A stretch of 64,000 bases of DNA from Saprospiraceae bacterium (GTDB lineage Bacteria > Bacteroidota > Bacteroidia > Chitinophagales > Saprospiraceae): contig JABARE010000006.1 in the NCBI GenBank assembly GCA_019187365.1, positions 62,001-126,000 of the forward strand, given 5' to 3'. The notes beneath the pieces were generated by a model, which did not search any database, was not told where the DNA came from, and saw only the letters and a list, made by a program, of their open reading frames with translations. The position numbers and the translations under genes were made by a program. Shown in pieces: positions 10,804 to 22,195 of this stretch (positions are counted from its first letter, which is position 1; each line of letters begins with the position of its first letter).

Positions 10804-12429
10804 TCAGGCATCCGCCTTTTCCAGGAGTGGTTTCCAGGAAATTTTATCTTCGATCCAGCGGCAAAGGCCTTGTTCCGGAATGCGCACCTGCTCCAGGCTG
10901 TCGCGGTCGCGTATGGTAGCGGTTCCTGCTGCTAGAGTATCGAAATCAATCGTGATGCAATAGGGAGTTCCTATGGCATCCTGCCGACGATAACGGCGGC
11001 CAATGGCGTCTTTATCATCAAACTGACAATGGAAAGCGAGTTTAAGATCATCAAAGATGCGCTGTGCTTTTTCGACGAGCTCAGGCTTGTTCTTTAGCAG
11101 CGGGAGAACGGCACACTGCACGGGCGCAAGACGCGGATGCAGTTTGAGGACAACCCGCGAAGAAGCCTCGCCTTCGGCATCGGGAACTTCCTCCTCGCAA
11201 TGCGCCTGGCTCAGCATGGCCAGGAACATGCGGTCACATCCGATCGATGTTTCGACCACATAGGGCACGTAATTTTCGTTGGACTCCGGGTCGAAATACT
11301 GCAGACGCTTGCCGGAGAGTTCCTGGTGATTTTTTAAATCGAAATCCGTTCGCGAGTGTATGCCCTCCAGTTCGCGGAAACCAAACGGAAAATCAAATTG
11401 AATGTCAACCGCTGCATTGGCATAGTGGGCCAGATTCTCGTGGTCGTGAAAGCGAAGTTTTTTTGGATCCGTTCCCAGCGCCCGGTGCCAGCTCATCCGC
11501 TTGGATTTCCAGTGTCCGTACCATTCCATTTCTTCTCCCGGTCTGACAAAGAACTGCATTTCCATTTGCTCGAATTCGCGCATGCGGAATATGAATTGCC
11601 TTGCGACGATCTCATTGCGGAAAGCTTTGCCAATTTGGGCGATGCCGAATGGAATTTTCTGCCGGCTCGTTTTTGCAACATTGAGAAAATTGACAAAGAT
11701 GCCCTGCGCCGTCTCGGGCCGGAGGTAGAGTTTCCCTTCTTCGCCGGCGATGTTCCCCAACTGAGTGTGAAACATCAGGTTGAACTGGCGTACTTCCGTC
11801 CAGTTGCGCGATCCGCTTTCCGGATCGGCGATCTCACAATCGGAGAGGAGCTGCCCCAATGCAGCCATATCGTTTTGAGCAAGTGACTTCGTGAGCCGCT
11901 GCGCAGTCACATCTATTTTTTGTTGCGTTTCGAGTACCCGGGGATTCGTCTGCCGATAAAGAATTTCATCAAACGATGCTCCGAAACGCACGCGGGCTTT
12001 TTCAACTTCCTTTTCGACCTTGGCTTCCAGTTTTGCAATGAAATCTTCAACGAGCTGGTCTGCGCGATAGCGCTTGCGCGAGTCGCGGTTGTCGACCAAA
12101 GGATCATTGAAAGCGTCGACGTGACCGGAGGCATTCCAGGTCTTAGGGTGCATAAATATGGCAGCGTCGAGGCCGACGATGTTGCGATGCATCTGCACCA
12201 TGCTCTTCCACCAGTATTCGCGGATGTTGTTTTTGAGAAGGATGCCGTTCGGACCGTAATCGTAAACAGCACTCAGACCATCATAAATCTCGGATGAAGG
12301 ATAAATAAATCCGTATTCCTTGCAGTGCGCGGTAATTTTTTTGAACAGGTCTTCCACAGTTATTGCGTGCTGGGTATTTAGAAATTGCGCCGCTTCCGGT
12401 GGAAAGAAAAACACCGGAGAGGTCTGCAA
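10804..12429 (-). CDS. glyS: Glycyl-tRNA synthetase (alpha2 type)
   Basis: This class II synthetase charges tRNA-Gly. It has the eukaryotic/Bacteroidota dimeric form, with EYGFIYPSSEIYDGLSAVYDYGPNG at the start of the catalytic domain, a motif-2 region (FRNEIVARQFIFRMREFEQMEMQFF) and the C-terminal anticodon-binding domain after APVQCAVLPL. The longest frame starts at a TTG six bases after the gyrB stop (541 residues). A GTG at 12357 would begin at EDLFKKITAH, give about 517 residues and fit relatives better. The start is therefore uncertain. Confidence 0.93.
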   Translation of the reverse strand: MQTSPVFFFPPEAAQFLNTQHAITVEDLFKKITAHCKEYGFIYPSSEIYDGLSAVYDYGPNGILLKNNIREYWWKSMVQMHRNIVGLDAAIFMHPKTWNASGHVDAFNDPLVDNRDSRKRYRADQLVEDFIAKLEAKVEKEVEKARVRFGASFDEILYRQTNPRVLETQQKIDVTAQRLTKSLAQNDMAALGQLLSDCEIADPESGSRNWTEVRQFNLMFHTQLGNIAGEEGKLYLRPETAQGIFVNFLNVAKTSRQKIPFGIAQIGKAFRNEIVARQFIFRMREFEQMEMQFFVRPGEEMEWYGHWKSKRMSWHRALGTDPKKLRFHDHENLAHYANAAVDIQFDFPFGFRELEGIHSRTDFDLKNHQELSGKRLQYFDPESNENYVPYVVETSIGCDRMFLAMLSQAHCEEEVPDAEGEASSRVVLKLHPRLAPVQCAVLPLLKNKPELVEKAQRIFDDLKLAFHCQFDDKDAIGRRYRRQDAIGTPYCITIDFDTLAAGTATIRDRDSLEQVRIPEQGLCRWIEDKISWKPLLEKADA

Positions 12430-12435
12430 CTAAGA

Positions 12436-14433
<1,998 letters not shown>

Positions 14434-14463
14434 TTAATAATGAAGCCATTTTAAATAGATAAA

Positions 14464-14477
14464 GCCGGACATCCGGC
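14464..14477 (-). terminator. Candidate terminator of the TlpA gene
   Basis: GCCGGATGTCCGGC on the minus strand forms a small GC hairpin followed by TTTATCTATTT. It lies 112 bases after the TlpA stop and before the gyrB promoter. A second short inverted repeat (TTGGAG...CTCCAA) sits at 14521-14536. Evidence is weak. Confidence 0.35.
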
Positions 14478-14588
14478 AACGGGAACAGCCACCCGGATCC
14501 GACGAGGTTTACCACAGTTCTTGGAGCGGGCTCCAAAGAAAGTAACCCTTTTGACAAAAAAAATCAGAAGGCTAAAGCGGGAAATCCC

Positions 14589-15077
14589 TTAATTCAGCAG
14601 ACCCCGCAACTTCTTATCCAACTCGTATTCATCTCCCGGGGTGTATCCGGAATGGGAATACAGGATGTTGCCACTGGCGTCGACGATAAAAGTCTGGGGT
14701 ATGGTCTGAAAATTGAGACTCCGCAACAGGTCTTTGTTCTGGTCGGAGAGCACCGTGTATTTCCAGGATTTCTGCGCAATCATGGGCTTGACTTTGTTAA
14801 GGGCCTGCGCATCATCGATCGTGACAGCAACCAGCTCTATGCCCAGAGCCTTCCACTCCCCGTAAAGTTCCTTCATGGCGTCGAGTTCCTTCTTGCAGGG
14901 GGAGCACCAGGTAGCCCAAAAACTAACAACTGTTAGTTTGTTTTTGCCAAAGGTCTCGTTGAGGACAACGCCTTTTCCGTCAAGGGTCTTCAGGCGGGCC
15001 GAAGGAAAGGGCTTATCCGGCGATATCGAGGCGCCAAACATCAACGCGGAGGCAATCGTTGCGATCAGGATTTTCAT
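14589..15077 (-). CDS. TlpA-like periplasmic thiol-disulfide oxidoreductase
   Basis: The 162-residue protein has an N-terminal signal peptide and a thioredoxin fold with the redox pair WCSPCK near residue 60. The cis-Pro appears in IPQTFIVD. Such proteins act as periplasmic reductases or oxidases, for example in cytochrome maturation or repair of secreted Cys proteins. It is divergent from the DUF6029 and Omp28 genes, with 78 bases between. The same trio recurs in other Bacteroidota as far as I recall, suggesting a functional link to the Cys-rich Omp28 protein. Confidence 0.88.
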   Translation of the reverse strand: MKILIATIASALMFGASISPDKPFPSARLKTLDGKGVVLNETFGKNKLTVVSFWATWCSPCKKELDAMKELYGEWKALGIELVAVTIDDAQALNKVKPMIAQKSWKYTVLSDQNKDLLRSLNFQTIPQTFIVDASGNILYSHSGYTPGDEYELDKKLRGLLN

Positions 15078-15155
15078 TTTGTCGTGGTATTATAAGAACA
15101 ACGCGAAAGTCTAAAGAATATTCCATTACTTTGGTCGTCGATAAAGTTTTAACGA

Positions 15156-16793
15156 ATGATTAACCACGCAAAATACCCGGGACGCTTAGTCGCTATTCTT
15201 CTCATAACCAGTCAGTTGCAAGCTCAGGAATCCCTCCTGCTCGGCGGAGGATTCCAGCTGGGTGCAAGCGTTTTTCTGCGCGACAGCCAGATCGGAGCGT
15301 ACAACATACCCCAATACGATTACGAGCTGTACGGTGCAGAGTCCTGGTTTGACCTCAACGCTTCATACGCTGGCTTTACCGGAGGCCTTCGATTCGACGT
15401 ATTCCACCAATCCAACCTGCTCAACCCCGTGAGCTCATATACCGCACACGGCATCGGCCGTTGGTACCTCCGGAAAGAGATCGACCAACTCGAACTCGAG
15501 GCAGGCTACCTGTACGATCAGATCGGAAGCGGCGTCATCTATCGTGCTTACGAAGAACGCGCACAGCTGCTCGACAATGCCCTGATCGGGGTCAGCGCTC
15601 GTTACCAGCTCGGCAATGACTGGTTCGTCAAAGCTTTTACCGGCAAACAAAAGAATTTGTTTGAAACCTACAATTCCGTGATCAAGGGCATCCACCTTTC
15701 CGGATACTTCAGCCCAAGCGACACGAGCAGTTGGAGCATATCCCCCGGTTTTGGTTTTGTAAACCGCAGCTTCGGCGAAGAAATCGTCCAACAACTGACG
15801 ACCATACTCTCGGACTATGAAACCACGGATCAGTTTAGTCCCTATTACAACGTCAACGCATTCACGTTTTACAACACCCTGAACTGGAAAAACTTCAACT
15901 GGTATGTGGAGGCAGCTTTCAAGCCAGCCGACATTTACTACGATCCGGCAGCAGTGCGCACCCTTCCCAAAGGGCAGACTGCGCTGGGAAAACTCGTTTC
16001 CGGAAAGGGTTCCGTTCTCTACACCAGCATGGGCTATGCAGGTGGGCAACTCGGCATCACCGCCGAAGTGAAGCGCACCGAAGGCATGATCTTTCGCGCC
16101 GAACCTTTTTTGGGACTCAACCGCGGATTGATTGGGTACATTCCTCCCATGGCACGGCTTAACGCATACCGGCTCAACGGGTACTACTATCCTGCCACGC
16201 AGTTTCTCGACGAAATGGCCTACCAGATCGACGTCAAATACGGAATTGGGGATCATTGGAATTTTTCCTTCAACACCTCGGAGATCAGAGACGCCGATTT
16301 CGACGTGAACCATTATTCCGAATACCACTTCGAGTGCATTTACAAACAGCCCGGAAGCTGGCAGCTTACCGCAGGGCTGCAGCGCCAGGTGTTTGACCAG
16401 GCTCTTTATTACGGCAAAACGGGCGAGCCGGTGGTAAAGACCTGGACTCCGTTCGCCGAATGGTTGTATCGCTTTAATCGCAAAACCTCCTTGCGGATTG
16501 AAAGCCAGTATATGTATAACCGGGAAGACATCGGAAGTTGGGTCTTTGTCGCCGCAGAACTCGGTTTGGCACCCCACTGGCTTTTTGAATGTTCCGACAT
16601 GTACAATACCCTGGCTACCAAAGGACGCGAAAACATTCATTATCCGGCGCTGGGAATGGCGTATACGAGAGGCGCAAATCGCTTTTCCCTGCGTTATGTA
16701 AAGCAGATAGAAGGCATCGTTTGTTCGGGTGGCATCTGCCGGCTCGAACCGGCGTTCAGCGGTTTTCGTGCTTCCATCAACAGTACTTTTTAA
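15156..16793 (+). CDS. DUF6029-type outer membrane beta-barrel protein
   Basis: The 545-residue protein has a signal peptide (to about LQAQ, residue 23). The rest alternates aromatic and polar residues in typical outer-membrane strands (GIGRWYLRKEIDQLELEAGYLYDQIG). It ends with the aromatic terminal residue F expected of BAM substrates. It resembles the DUF6029 family of Bacteroidota, whose function is not known. The stop is immediately followed by the ATG of the Omp28 gene, so the two are almost surely translated from one mRNA. A near-consensus box TTACTTTG lies at 15125-15132. Confidence 0.75.
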   Translation: MINHAKYPGRLVAILLITSQLQAQESLLLGGGFQLGASVFLRDSQIGAYNIPQYDYELYGAESWFDLNASYAGFTGGLRFDVFHQSNLLNPVSSYTAHGIGRWYLRKEIDQLELEAGYLYDQIGSGVIYRAYEERAQLLDNALIGVSARYQLGNDWFVKAFTGKQKNLFETYNSVIKGIHLSGYFSPSDTSSWSISPGFGFVNRSFGEEIVQQLTTILSDYETTDQFSPYYNVNAFTFYNTLNWKNFNWYVEAAFKPADIYYDPAAVRTLPKGQTALGKLVSGKGSVLYTSMGYAGGQLGITAEVKRTEGMIFRAEPFLGLNRGLIGYIPPMARLNAYRLNGYYYPATQFLDEMAYQIDVKYGIGDHWNFSFNTSEIRDADFDVNHYSEYHFECIYKQPGSWQLTAGLQRQVFDQALYYGKTGEPVVKTWTPFAEWLYRFNRKTSLRIESQYMYNREDIGSWVFVAAELGLAPHWLFECSDMYNTLATKGRENIHYPALGMAYTRGANRFSLRYVKQIEGIVCSGGICRLEPAFSGFRASINSTF

Positions 16794-17651
16794 ATGAACT
16801 CAACTATGAATATGGATTTTGGGAAAGCCATTTTCGGATGGACGATCGCACTGTGTGCAGGGCTTTTTGGCTGTTCTGACTGGGAACGTCCAATCCTGCT
16901 GAAAACCAATGTGGTCGATGCCTCACAACGCGTCGTCGTGATCGAGGAATTCACGGGTATGTCGTGCGTCAATTGCCCCACGGGCATTGCCATCTCCAAT
17001 GCCATTGCCGATATCTACCCCGACAACGTCGTTCTGATCGCCATACATTCCAAATTTCTCGGACAACCGGCCACCAAAGGCCAGACCGATCTGCGCGTTC
17101 CGGATGCTCAGGCTGTGGAAGATTTTTTGGGAAGCTGGTTGGCAAAACCGGAAGCCGCCATCAACCGCCTCTACTCGGCACCCCATATGGGATACCGCAT
17201 AGGCAATCCCGACAGCTGGAAATCCCTCGTCGAGGCAGAGCTGCAGAAAGCCCCTGAAGTTGACCTCAGGATACAGGTGAATTTTAATGAAACCTCCAGA
17301 GCACTCCGCGTACTACTGGAAGGAACCGCCAGGGTAGACATCGCTAAACCCGTTCATCTGCACTGCGGCATTACCCAGTCCGGGATCATCGCAGATCAAC
17401 TGGACAATTCAACCGGAAAGCTGGTCAATTTTGTGCACCGCCACGCCCTGCTCAAAATGCTCTCTTCCGTGGCTGGGGATCGCCTGTCCAATTCCCTGAA
17501 GTCCGGGGAAACGTTTGCCAGGGAATATCTGTTTACCCTTCCCGTTGATTCGGTGTTATGGAAAGCCGAAGATTGCAATGTGTTTGGATTTGCCTCCCGC
17601 GACGAAAATGAAAAGTACATTCTTCAGGCAGCAGAAGCCCCGGTGAAATAA
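16794..17651 (+). CDS. Omp28-related lipoprotein with CxxC motif
   Basis: The 285-residue protein starts with a hydrophobic leader ending in LFGC, a probable lipobox. It carries the Omp28-family signature VVIEEFTGMSCVNCPTG near residue 55. That segment resembles the start of a thioredoxin fold with a CxxC pair (CVNC). The C-terminal half is beta-rich. It directly abuts the DUF6029 gene and lies opposite the TlpA gene. Together these suggest an outer-membrane complex whose disulfide state may be controlled by TlpA (inference). A palindromic repeat begins five bases after its stop. Confidence 0.8.
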   Translation: MNSTMNMDFGKAIFGWTIALCAGLFGCSDWERPILLKTNVVDASQRVVVIEEFTGMSCVNCPTGIAISNAIADIYPDNVVLIAIHSKFLGQPATKGQTDLRVPDAQAVEDFLGSWLAKPEAAINRLYSAPHMGYRIGNPDSWKSLVEAELQKAPEVDLRIQVNFNETSRALRVLLEGTARVDIAKPVHLHCGITQSGIIADQLDNSTGKLVNFVHRHALLKMLSSVAGDRLSNSLKSGETFAREYLFTLPVDSVLWKAEDCNVFGFASRDENEKYILQAAEAPVK

Positions 17652-17655
17652 CAGA

Positions 17656-17669
17656 CGAACGATCGTTCG
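17656..17669. repeat. Palindromic repeat, copy B
   Basis: CGAACGATCGTTCG is a perfect 14-base palindrome, five bases after the Omp28 stop. It varies from the other copies in the centre (GATC instead of the usual core), so it is the most divergent member. Confidence 0.5.
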
Positions 17670-17746
17670 CATATTGAGTCCTTTGGGGTACCCATTTCCA
17701 CAATACCTTCGTCCCCTGTGCGGAGTGGCCTTAGCCCAATTTTGCC

Positions 17747-17754
17747 TAACTTCG
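17747..17754 (+). promoter_or_regulatory. Near-consensus -7 box of pheT
   Basis: TAACTTCG matches 7 of 8 positions of the TAnnTTTG box and lies 16 bases before the pheT ATG. Confidence 0.3.
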
Positions 17755-17770
17755 CGCCTCAACAACTGCT

Positions 17771-20215
17771 ATGCGCATTTCACTTAACTGGCTCAGGAGG
17801 TATATCGACATCCGGGAAAGTGCACAGGAACTCGCCGACATCCTGACCTCCCTCGGTCTGGAAGTAGAGGGCATGGAGCAGACCGGAGTGCTGCCTGAAC
17901 AACTGGAAGGCGTCGTGGTGGCCGAAGTGCTGGAATGCTGGAAACACCCCAACGCCGACCGCTTGCGCCTCACGCGCGTGGACGCTGGCGATGGACGCAT
18001 CCTGCAAGTCGTTTGCGGGGCTCCAAATGTTGAAGCTGGTCAAAAAGTACTCCTTGCAAAAGAAGGGGCCACGCTCCACCCCTTTGGCGGAGCCACACCA
18101 TTTGCCATTTCCAGGGGAAAGATCCGCGGCGAAATTTCGGAAGGGATGCTGTGCGCCGAAGACGAACTGGGATTGGGATCTTCTCATGATGGCATCATGG
18201 TATTGGACCCTTCCGCAGTGGTGGGAACCCCTGCGTCCGAACACCTTAGCGTTTCCAACGACATCGTTTTTGAGATCGGGCTCACCCCCAACCGCGCCGA
18301 CGCGACCAGTCACCTCGGCGTGGCAAGAGACTTGCTGGCCTGGTATCGAGTTCACCGCGACAAGAATAAACAGCTTCTGCCGGTCGAACAACGGGGACTT
18401 CGCAACGTCGCCGGGTCGATGAAGATCGACGTCCTCGTCGAAAACGCAGAGCGTTGCCCTCGGTATGCGGGAATGTGTTTTTCAGGGATAGAGGTGGGCC
18501 CTTCGCCGGAGTGGCTTCAGCTGAGCTTGCGCGCCATGGGTCTGCAACCCGTAAACAATGTAGTGGACGTAACCAACTTCGTCATGTACGAAATGGGACA
18601 GCCCCTGCACGCGTTCGATTTCGACGCCATTGCAGGGCAGCGCATTCGCGTGATGAACCTCCCCGACGGAACCCCGTTTACCGGATTGGACGGCATTACG
18701 CGGGAATTGAAGGCTACGGACCTGATGATTTGCGACGGCAACGGGGCTCCCATGTGCATGGCAGGAGTCTTTGGCGGACTCCATTCTGGAGTCAGCGATT
18801 CGACGCGCCGGATTTTTGTTGAATCCGCCCATTTTCAGGCTTCCTCGGTGCGGCGTTCGAGCATGAGCCACCAGTTGAGAACTCAATCTGCCCGATGTTT
18901 TGAAAAGGGGGCCGATCCCAATGTTTGTCTTCAGGCATTGGAACGCGCCGCCTTTTTGCTCCAAATCACTTCAGGGGCCGTTCCGGACAGCCCGGTCGTC
19001 GACTTATATCCACACCCGGCTTTGCCGGCAGCGGTCCGATTCAACTGTCAACGCGCCATCCACCTGAGTGGCCTGGACATCAACAGCGACCAGACAAAAG
19101 AGGTGCTGCTGGCCCTGGACATGGAAGTGCAAGACCTGCAGGATGGCAACCTCGAAGTTTACGTGCCGACCAACAAACCGGATGTCCTCCGGGAGGCCGA
19201 CCTCGTCGAAGAGATCAGCCGCGTTTATGGACTTGACCACATCATTGACCCTGGAACCATCCGTTTTGCCTTACCCGAAGCAGGAGACCATGCCTGGATG
19301 ATCAAGCGCTCATTGGCCGATTGGCTCAGCGCAAATGGACTTATGGAGATCATGAGCCTTTCGATGGTTAGGTCATCACTTTGCATCCGGGCAGGATTGG
19401 CTCGTGAAGAAGAACTCGTATTCGTCCACAACACCTCCAACATACAGCTCGACACCCTGAAACCTTCCGTATGCATGGGCGGCCTGGAAGCGGTGCAGTT
19501 CAATGCCAACCGTCAACAGGGCGACCTGGCCTTGTACGAAATGGCCCGGCAATACCGGCGCAAGGGACCGGAAATTGAAGAAGAGGAGATGCTCGGCGTC
19601 TGGTTGTGTGGCTTGCGCGAAACGCCTCACTGGACAGCCCCCAAGGGCTTTGCTAACGACTTTTACCGGCTTAAGGCCATTATGAGTTCCATTCCCGGAA
19701 AATTGGGTCTCGGATGGCCAGTTTTCACTCCAGTTGAGAACGACCCTCTTTTTTCCTACGGACTCCGCTGGGTGGTAAATGGAAGGGATGTGATGCGCTT
19801 GGGAAAGCTTGCTGCGAAGGTCGCAGGCTCTTTTGACCTCCGAAAGGAAATATGGTACGGTGAAGCAGGGATCGAAAGCCTGTTGGCCATGCGATCTTCC
19901 ACCGTAAGACCCTTTGTCGAATTCGGCAAACACCCCTATGTAAAAAGGGACCTGGCGCTGGTACTCGATACAGGGACACCATTCGACCGGATAAAGCAAA
20001 TCGCCGCTGAAAAACTGGGCAGCTTGCTGGTCGACCTTCAGTTGTTCGACCTTTACGAAAACGAAAGCCAGCTTGGAAAGGGGAAGCAGTCTTACGCCAT
20101 CAACCTCACCATTAGCCAGGCCGGGGGACCCTTTACGAGTGAGTCCCTCGAAGCCCTTATGGAGGAGCTGATGGCGGAGTACACACGGCTGCTCGGAGCA
20201 TACATCCGGCGCTAA
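17771..20215 (+). CDS. pheT: Phenylalanyl-tRNA synthetase beta subunit
   Basis: The 814-residue protein is full length. In order it shows the N-terminal tRNA-binding domain (EVLECWKHPNADRLRLTRVDAG), the B3/B4 editing domain, the B5 DNA-binding fold, the catalytic-like core and a C-terminal FDX-ACB domain (FVEFGKHPYVKRDLALVLD). With the alpha subunit (pheS, not in this window) it charges tRNA-Phe. It stands alone between the Omp28 gene and the non-coding region before rny. Confidence 0.96.
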   Translation: MRISLNWLRRYIDIRESAQELADILTSLGLEVEGMEQTGVLPEQLEGVVVAEVLECWKHPNADRLRLTRVDAGDGRILQVVCGAPNVEAGQKVLLAKEGATLHPFGGATPFAISRGKIRGEISEGMLCAEDELGLGSSHDGIMVLDPSAVVGTPASEHLSVSNDIVFEIGLTPNRADATSHLGVARDLLAWYRVHRDKNKQLLPVEQRGLRNVAGSMKIDVLVENAERCPRYAGMCFSGIEVGPSPEWLQLSLRAMGLQPVNNVVDVTNFVMYEMGQPLHAFDFDAIAGQRIRVMNLPDGTPFTGLDGITRELKATDLMICDGNGAPMCMAGVFGGLHSGVSDSTRRIFVESAHFQASSVRRSSMSHQLRTQSARCFEKGADPNVCLQALERAAFLLQITSGAVPDSPVVDLYPHPALPAAVRFNCQRAIHLSGLDINSDQTKEVLLALDMEVQDLQDGNLEVYVPTNKPDVLREADLVEEISRVYGLDHIIDPGTIRFALPEAGDHAWMIKRSLADWLSANGLMEIMSLSMVRSSLCIRAGLAREEELVFVHNTSNIQLDTLKPSVCMGGLEAVQFNANRQQGDLALYEMARQYRRKGPEIEEEEMLGVWLCGLRETPHWTAPKGFANDFYRLKAIMSSIPGKLGLGWPVFTPVENDPLFSYGLRWVVNGRDVMRLGKLAAKVAGSFDLRKEIWYGEAGIESLLAMRSSTVRPFVEFGKHPYVKRDLALVLDTGTPFDRIKQIAAEKLGSLLVDLQLFDLYENESQLGKGKQSYAINLTISQAGGPFTSESLEALMEELMAEYTRLLGAYIRR

Positions 20216-20272
20216 AGGCCGATACCCCCAAGGTCGGAGTACCCAGGCCAAATTTTCTCCCCATTTTTTCGT

Positions 20273-20280
20273 TATATTTG
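20273..20280 (+). promoter_or_regulatory. -7 promoter box in the pheT-rny gap
   Basis: TATATTTG is a full TAnnTTTG match, 58 bases after the pheT stop. It implies transcription from about 20287, some 265 bases ahead of rny, which is far longer than other leaders in the window. No ideal -33 TTG is seen. Confidence 0.5.
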
Positions 20281-20286
20281 CGCTCG

Positions 20287-20551
20287 GGCAAATGAATTTG
20301 TCCGATTTGGTAAATTTTTTTAATATATAAAGGTCTGTAAAACAAAGGTTTGTTTTCGGCCGAAGGATATTGGGGCGTTTGGAGAGCAAGATTTGACGCG
20401 TTCAGTCTTACATCATACATCCATGTTGAATGCACGCATTGAAGGGTTTAGAAATGTTGAGATGACCTTGACCTCATGCTGAGGTATAGGGGAGTGGTGC
20501 ATACATACCGACCTCACTTCTTTGGCCAGGACCGGCTAAAATTTATGGTTT
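20287..20551 (+). ncRNA. Candidate non-coding RNA (possible 6S RNA) upstream of rny
   Basis: No credible ORF occupies this stretch, although it has its own promoter-like box. It can form an apical stem ACCTCA/TGAGGT (around 20469-20483) extended by CCT/AGG. This is enclosed by a second helix ATGCAC/GTGCAT (around 20429-20434 and 20499-20504) with unpaired bases between, a bulged-rod shape. In many Bacteroidota, as I recall, the 6S RNA gene lies just before rny, often with zapA; zapA is absent here. A long rny leader is the alternative. Confidence 0.33.
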
Positions 20552-22195
20552 ATGCAAGATTTATTAGTTGCCATTCTCGGAGGCCTGATGGCCGGTATGG
20601 GCATTGGCTATTTCATTGTTTTTTCCATCCTGAAGCGGTCCAACCAACGCAAGCTCGAAGAGATCAACCGGATAAGCGACCTGGAGATTGAAAAGGCCAG
20701 GGTGACCTCACAGCGCATGGTTGCCGAAGCGGAGACCAAGGCCGACAAGATCGTCGCGAAGGCCGAACAGAAAAATGAGACGATTAAACAGCAGAAAATC
20801 CAGGAAGCCCGTGAAAACTTTACCAGGCTGAAAGCCGAGTTTGAAAGTTTTAAAACAACGCAATCCGTAGAACTTAAAGAGAGGGAGATGAAGACAATTT
20901 CTCTTGAAAAGGAATTGTCTGCTAAAACCCAGGACCTCGAAAACCGCGAAGCGGAAGTTAAGGTTTTGCGCGACAACCTCGACCTCCAAATGAAGATCGT
21001 AGCGAAGAGGAAAGAAGAGTTGGAGCAGGCCAACGAAACACGCATTGCTGAACTGCAGCAGATAGCCCGGATGACAGAGTCCGATGCGCGGGAGCATTTG
21101 CTCAAAGCCGTTCGTGCCAAGTCAACAACAGAAGCTCTTGCCATCGAGCGGGAAGTGCTCGAACAGGCAAAAGCCAACGCCAACAAGGAGGCCAAGAAGA
21201 TCGTCATCCAGACCATCCAGCGGATGTGTGCGGAGTACACCATCGAAAACTCGGTTTCCGTTTTCAACCTCGATAACGACGACATCAAAGGACAAATCAT
21301 CGGAAGAGAAGGCCGCAACATCAGGGCCCTGGAAGCGGCAACGGGTGCAGAGATCGTCGTGGACGACACACCAGAGGCCATCGTCATTTCGAGTTTCGAC
21401 CCCATTCGCCGGGAAGTAGCAAGGTTGGCGCTGAAACGGCTGGTTGCCGACGGCCGCATCCACCCGGCCAGGATTGAAGAAGTCGTGGCTAAAGTCAAAA
21501 AGCAACTCGATGAACAGATCGTCGAAATCGGCGAGCGCACCATCGTGGACCTAGACATACACGGATTGGATCCCTACCTGGTTCGTATGGTGGGAAGAAT
21601 GCGCTTCCGCTCGTCGTACGGTCAGAATCTGCTGAAGCACTCAATAGAAACCGCTAACCTTTGCGCAGTGATGTCTGCTGAACTGGGACTGAACCCCAAA
21701 CAGATCAAGCTGGCAAAACGCGCCGGGCTGCTGCACGACATCGGCAAGGTGGCTGAAGAGGAATCTGAATTGTCGCATGCCCTGTTCGGAATGAAGTTGT
21801 GCGAAAAATACAACGAGAATCCAGCCATCATCAACGCGGTTGGAGCCCACCACGATGAAATCGAAATGAACAACATCATTTCACCCATCATCCAGGCCTG
21901 TGACGCCATTTCAGGAGCGCGTCCCGGAGCAAGGCGCGAGATCCTGGAGAGCTATCTCAAACGGATCAACGAACTCGAGGAACTGGCCATGGCTTACGAA
22001 GGCGTTTCCAAAGCATACGCCCTGCAGGCAGGACGCGAACTTCGCGTCATCGTCGAAAGCGAAAAGGTTACCGACCAGTATGCGGACGACTTGGCTTTTA
22101 TGATCTCTCAAAAGATCCAGGAGGAAATGCAATACCCGGGCCAGGTCAAAGTAACCGTAATCCGTGAAAAGCGGGCTACAGCCTTCGCACGCTAA
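20552..22195 (+). CDS. rny: Ribonuclease Y
   Basis: This membrane-anchored endoribonuclease initiates mRNA decay. The 547-residue protein has the full architecture: an N-terminal membrane helix (about residues 4-25), a long coiled coil (to about 200), a KH domain (GREGRNIRALEAATGAEI near 245) and an HD domain with the metal-binding HD pair in LLHDIGKVAEEE near residue 393. The C-terminus YPGQVKVTVIRE is typical. Its stop codon is part of a perfect palindromic repeat. Confidence 0.96.
   Translation: MQDLLVAILGGLMAGMGIGYFIVFSILKRSNQRKLEEINRISDLEIEKARVTSQRMVAEAETKADKIVAKAEQKNETIKQQKIQEARENFTRLKAEFESFKTTQSVELKEREMKTISLEKELSAKTQDLENREAEVKVLRDNLDLQMKIVAKRKEELEQANETRIAELQQIARMTESDAREHLLKAVRAKSTTEALAIEREVLEQAKANANKEAKKIVIQTIQRMCAEYTIENSVSVFNLDNDDIKGQIIGREGRNIRALEAATGAEIVVDDTPEAIVISSFDPIRREVARLALKRLVADGRIHPARIEEVVAKVKKQLDEQIVEIGERTIVDLDIHGLDPYLVRMVGRMRFRSSYGQNLLKHSIETANLCAVMSAELGLNPKQIKLAKRAGLLHDIGKVAEEESELSHALFGMKLCEKYNENPAIINAVGAHHDEIEMNNIISPIIQACDAISGARPGARREILESYLKRINELEELAMAYEGVSKAYALQAGRELRVIVESEKVTDQYADDLAFMISQKIQEEMQYPGQVKVTVIREKRATAFAR

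Noticed and set aside
15435..16640. 401-codon minus-strand frame inside the DUF6029 gene
   Set aside because: Shadow of a GC-rich gene; the plus-strand product has a signal peptide and barrel pattern.
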